Source: Streptomyces venezuelae (lineage in GTDB: Bacteria; Actinomycetota; Actinomycetes; Streptomycetales; Streptomycetaceae). Taken from it: a DNA stretch of 64,000 nucleotides. Positions 63,991 to 64,000 of this stretch are shown piece by piece. The position numbers and the translations under genes are program-made. The stretch lies in contig NZ_CP029192.1 of assembly GCF_008642315.1 (NCBI RefSeq), positions 6,572,001 to 6,636,000 of the forward strand. Direction: 5' to 3'. Within the stretch, counting starts at the first letter, position 1. Every line of letters begins with the position of its first letter. The notes below the pieces were generated by a model, which did no database searches, was not told the DNA's origin, and saw nothing but the letters and a program-made list of their open reading frames with translations.

Positions 63991-64000
63991 GTCGGGATTG

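Overview
The window is about 70% G+C or higher and nearly fully coding, with GTG starts common, many 4-nt start/stop overlaps and strong third-position G/C bias. Gene content and order (mur-fts cluster into ftsZ, sepF and divIVA, then ileS, a histone-like/DksA fusion, lspA and dnaE, then his and trp operons and lgt) match the core chromosome of Streptomyces or a very close relative. I see no phage, insertion sequence, CRISPR array, rRNA or tRNA gene. The species cannot be told from the window.

Layout. 1-12725 (+): end of the division and cell-wall cluster: murE (3' end), murF, mraY, murD, ftsW, murG, ftsQ, ftsZ, pgeF, yggS, sepF, yggT, divIVA. It makes lipid II, the division septum and the polar growth machinery. 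Terminators separate it from ileS (-), whose leader is a T-box. 16623-21663 (+): a ddbA-type H1/DksA fusion, lspA, an rluD-type pseudouridine synthase, a GNAT protein and a Na+/H+ antiporter. 21690-28066: a mechanosensitive channel, a dienelactone-hydrolase-like protein without its nucleophile, a Tat-exported PhoD phosphatase, a membrane DsbA-like protein, an unknown membrane protein and a DUF2252 kinase-like protein. 28268-36643: dnaE1, two small unknown genes, a NYN-domain protein, an ABC exporter and a DUF2567 protein. 36671-40844 (-): bL37, ybaK, a LON-domain protein, a helical-repeat protein and a membrane-anchored repeat protein. 41017-46748 (+): hisD-C-B, a small membrane protein, hisH, priA, ridA, hisF. 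46876-49370: an ArsR/MFS pair and a TIGR03085 protein. 49452-56278 (+): hisI, trpE, a Trp-associated membrane protein, a HGxxPAAW protein, a DUF2752 protein, trpC, trpM, trpB, trpA. Then a second DsbA-like protein and lgt. 58323-63990 (-): a tightly coupled run of two ADP-ribosylglycohydrolase-family genes, a ribokinase, a CaiB/BaiF CoA-transferase, a 48-codon ORF and a CitE-like lyase.

How it fits together. Growth and division genes, tRNA-Ile charging, replication and two amino-acid pathways are contiguous. His and Trp synthesis are linked because the HisA homologue has the residues of PriA, which also serves as TrpF, and no trpF is present here. Lgt and LspA give two of the lipoprotein maturation steps.

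Most worth a second look: (1) the terminal six-frame operon, in which every junction is a 4-nt overlap and a 35-bp direct repeat has created a second ribosome-binding-site/start cassette; (2) IleRS with a swapped GAHH motif in place of HxGH; (3) nested inverted repeats in the ftsZ leader; (4) at least ten genes whose start codon lies 6-8 nt after a -10-like hexamer with no Shine-Dalgarno sequence, suggesting leaderless mRNAs; (5) an inverted repeat with outer 10-bp arms before a small unknown gene; (6) very small genes (bL37, trpM, a 54-aa his-operon membrane protein, a 59-aa hydrophilic protein).
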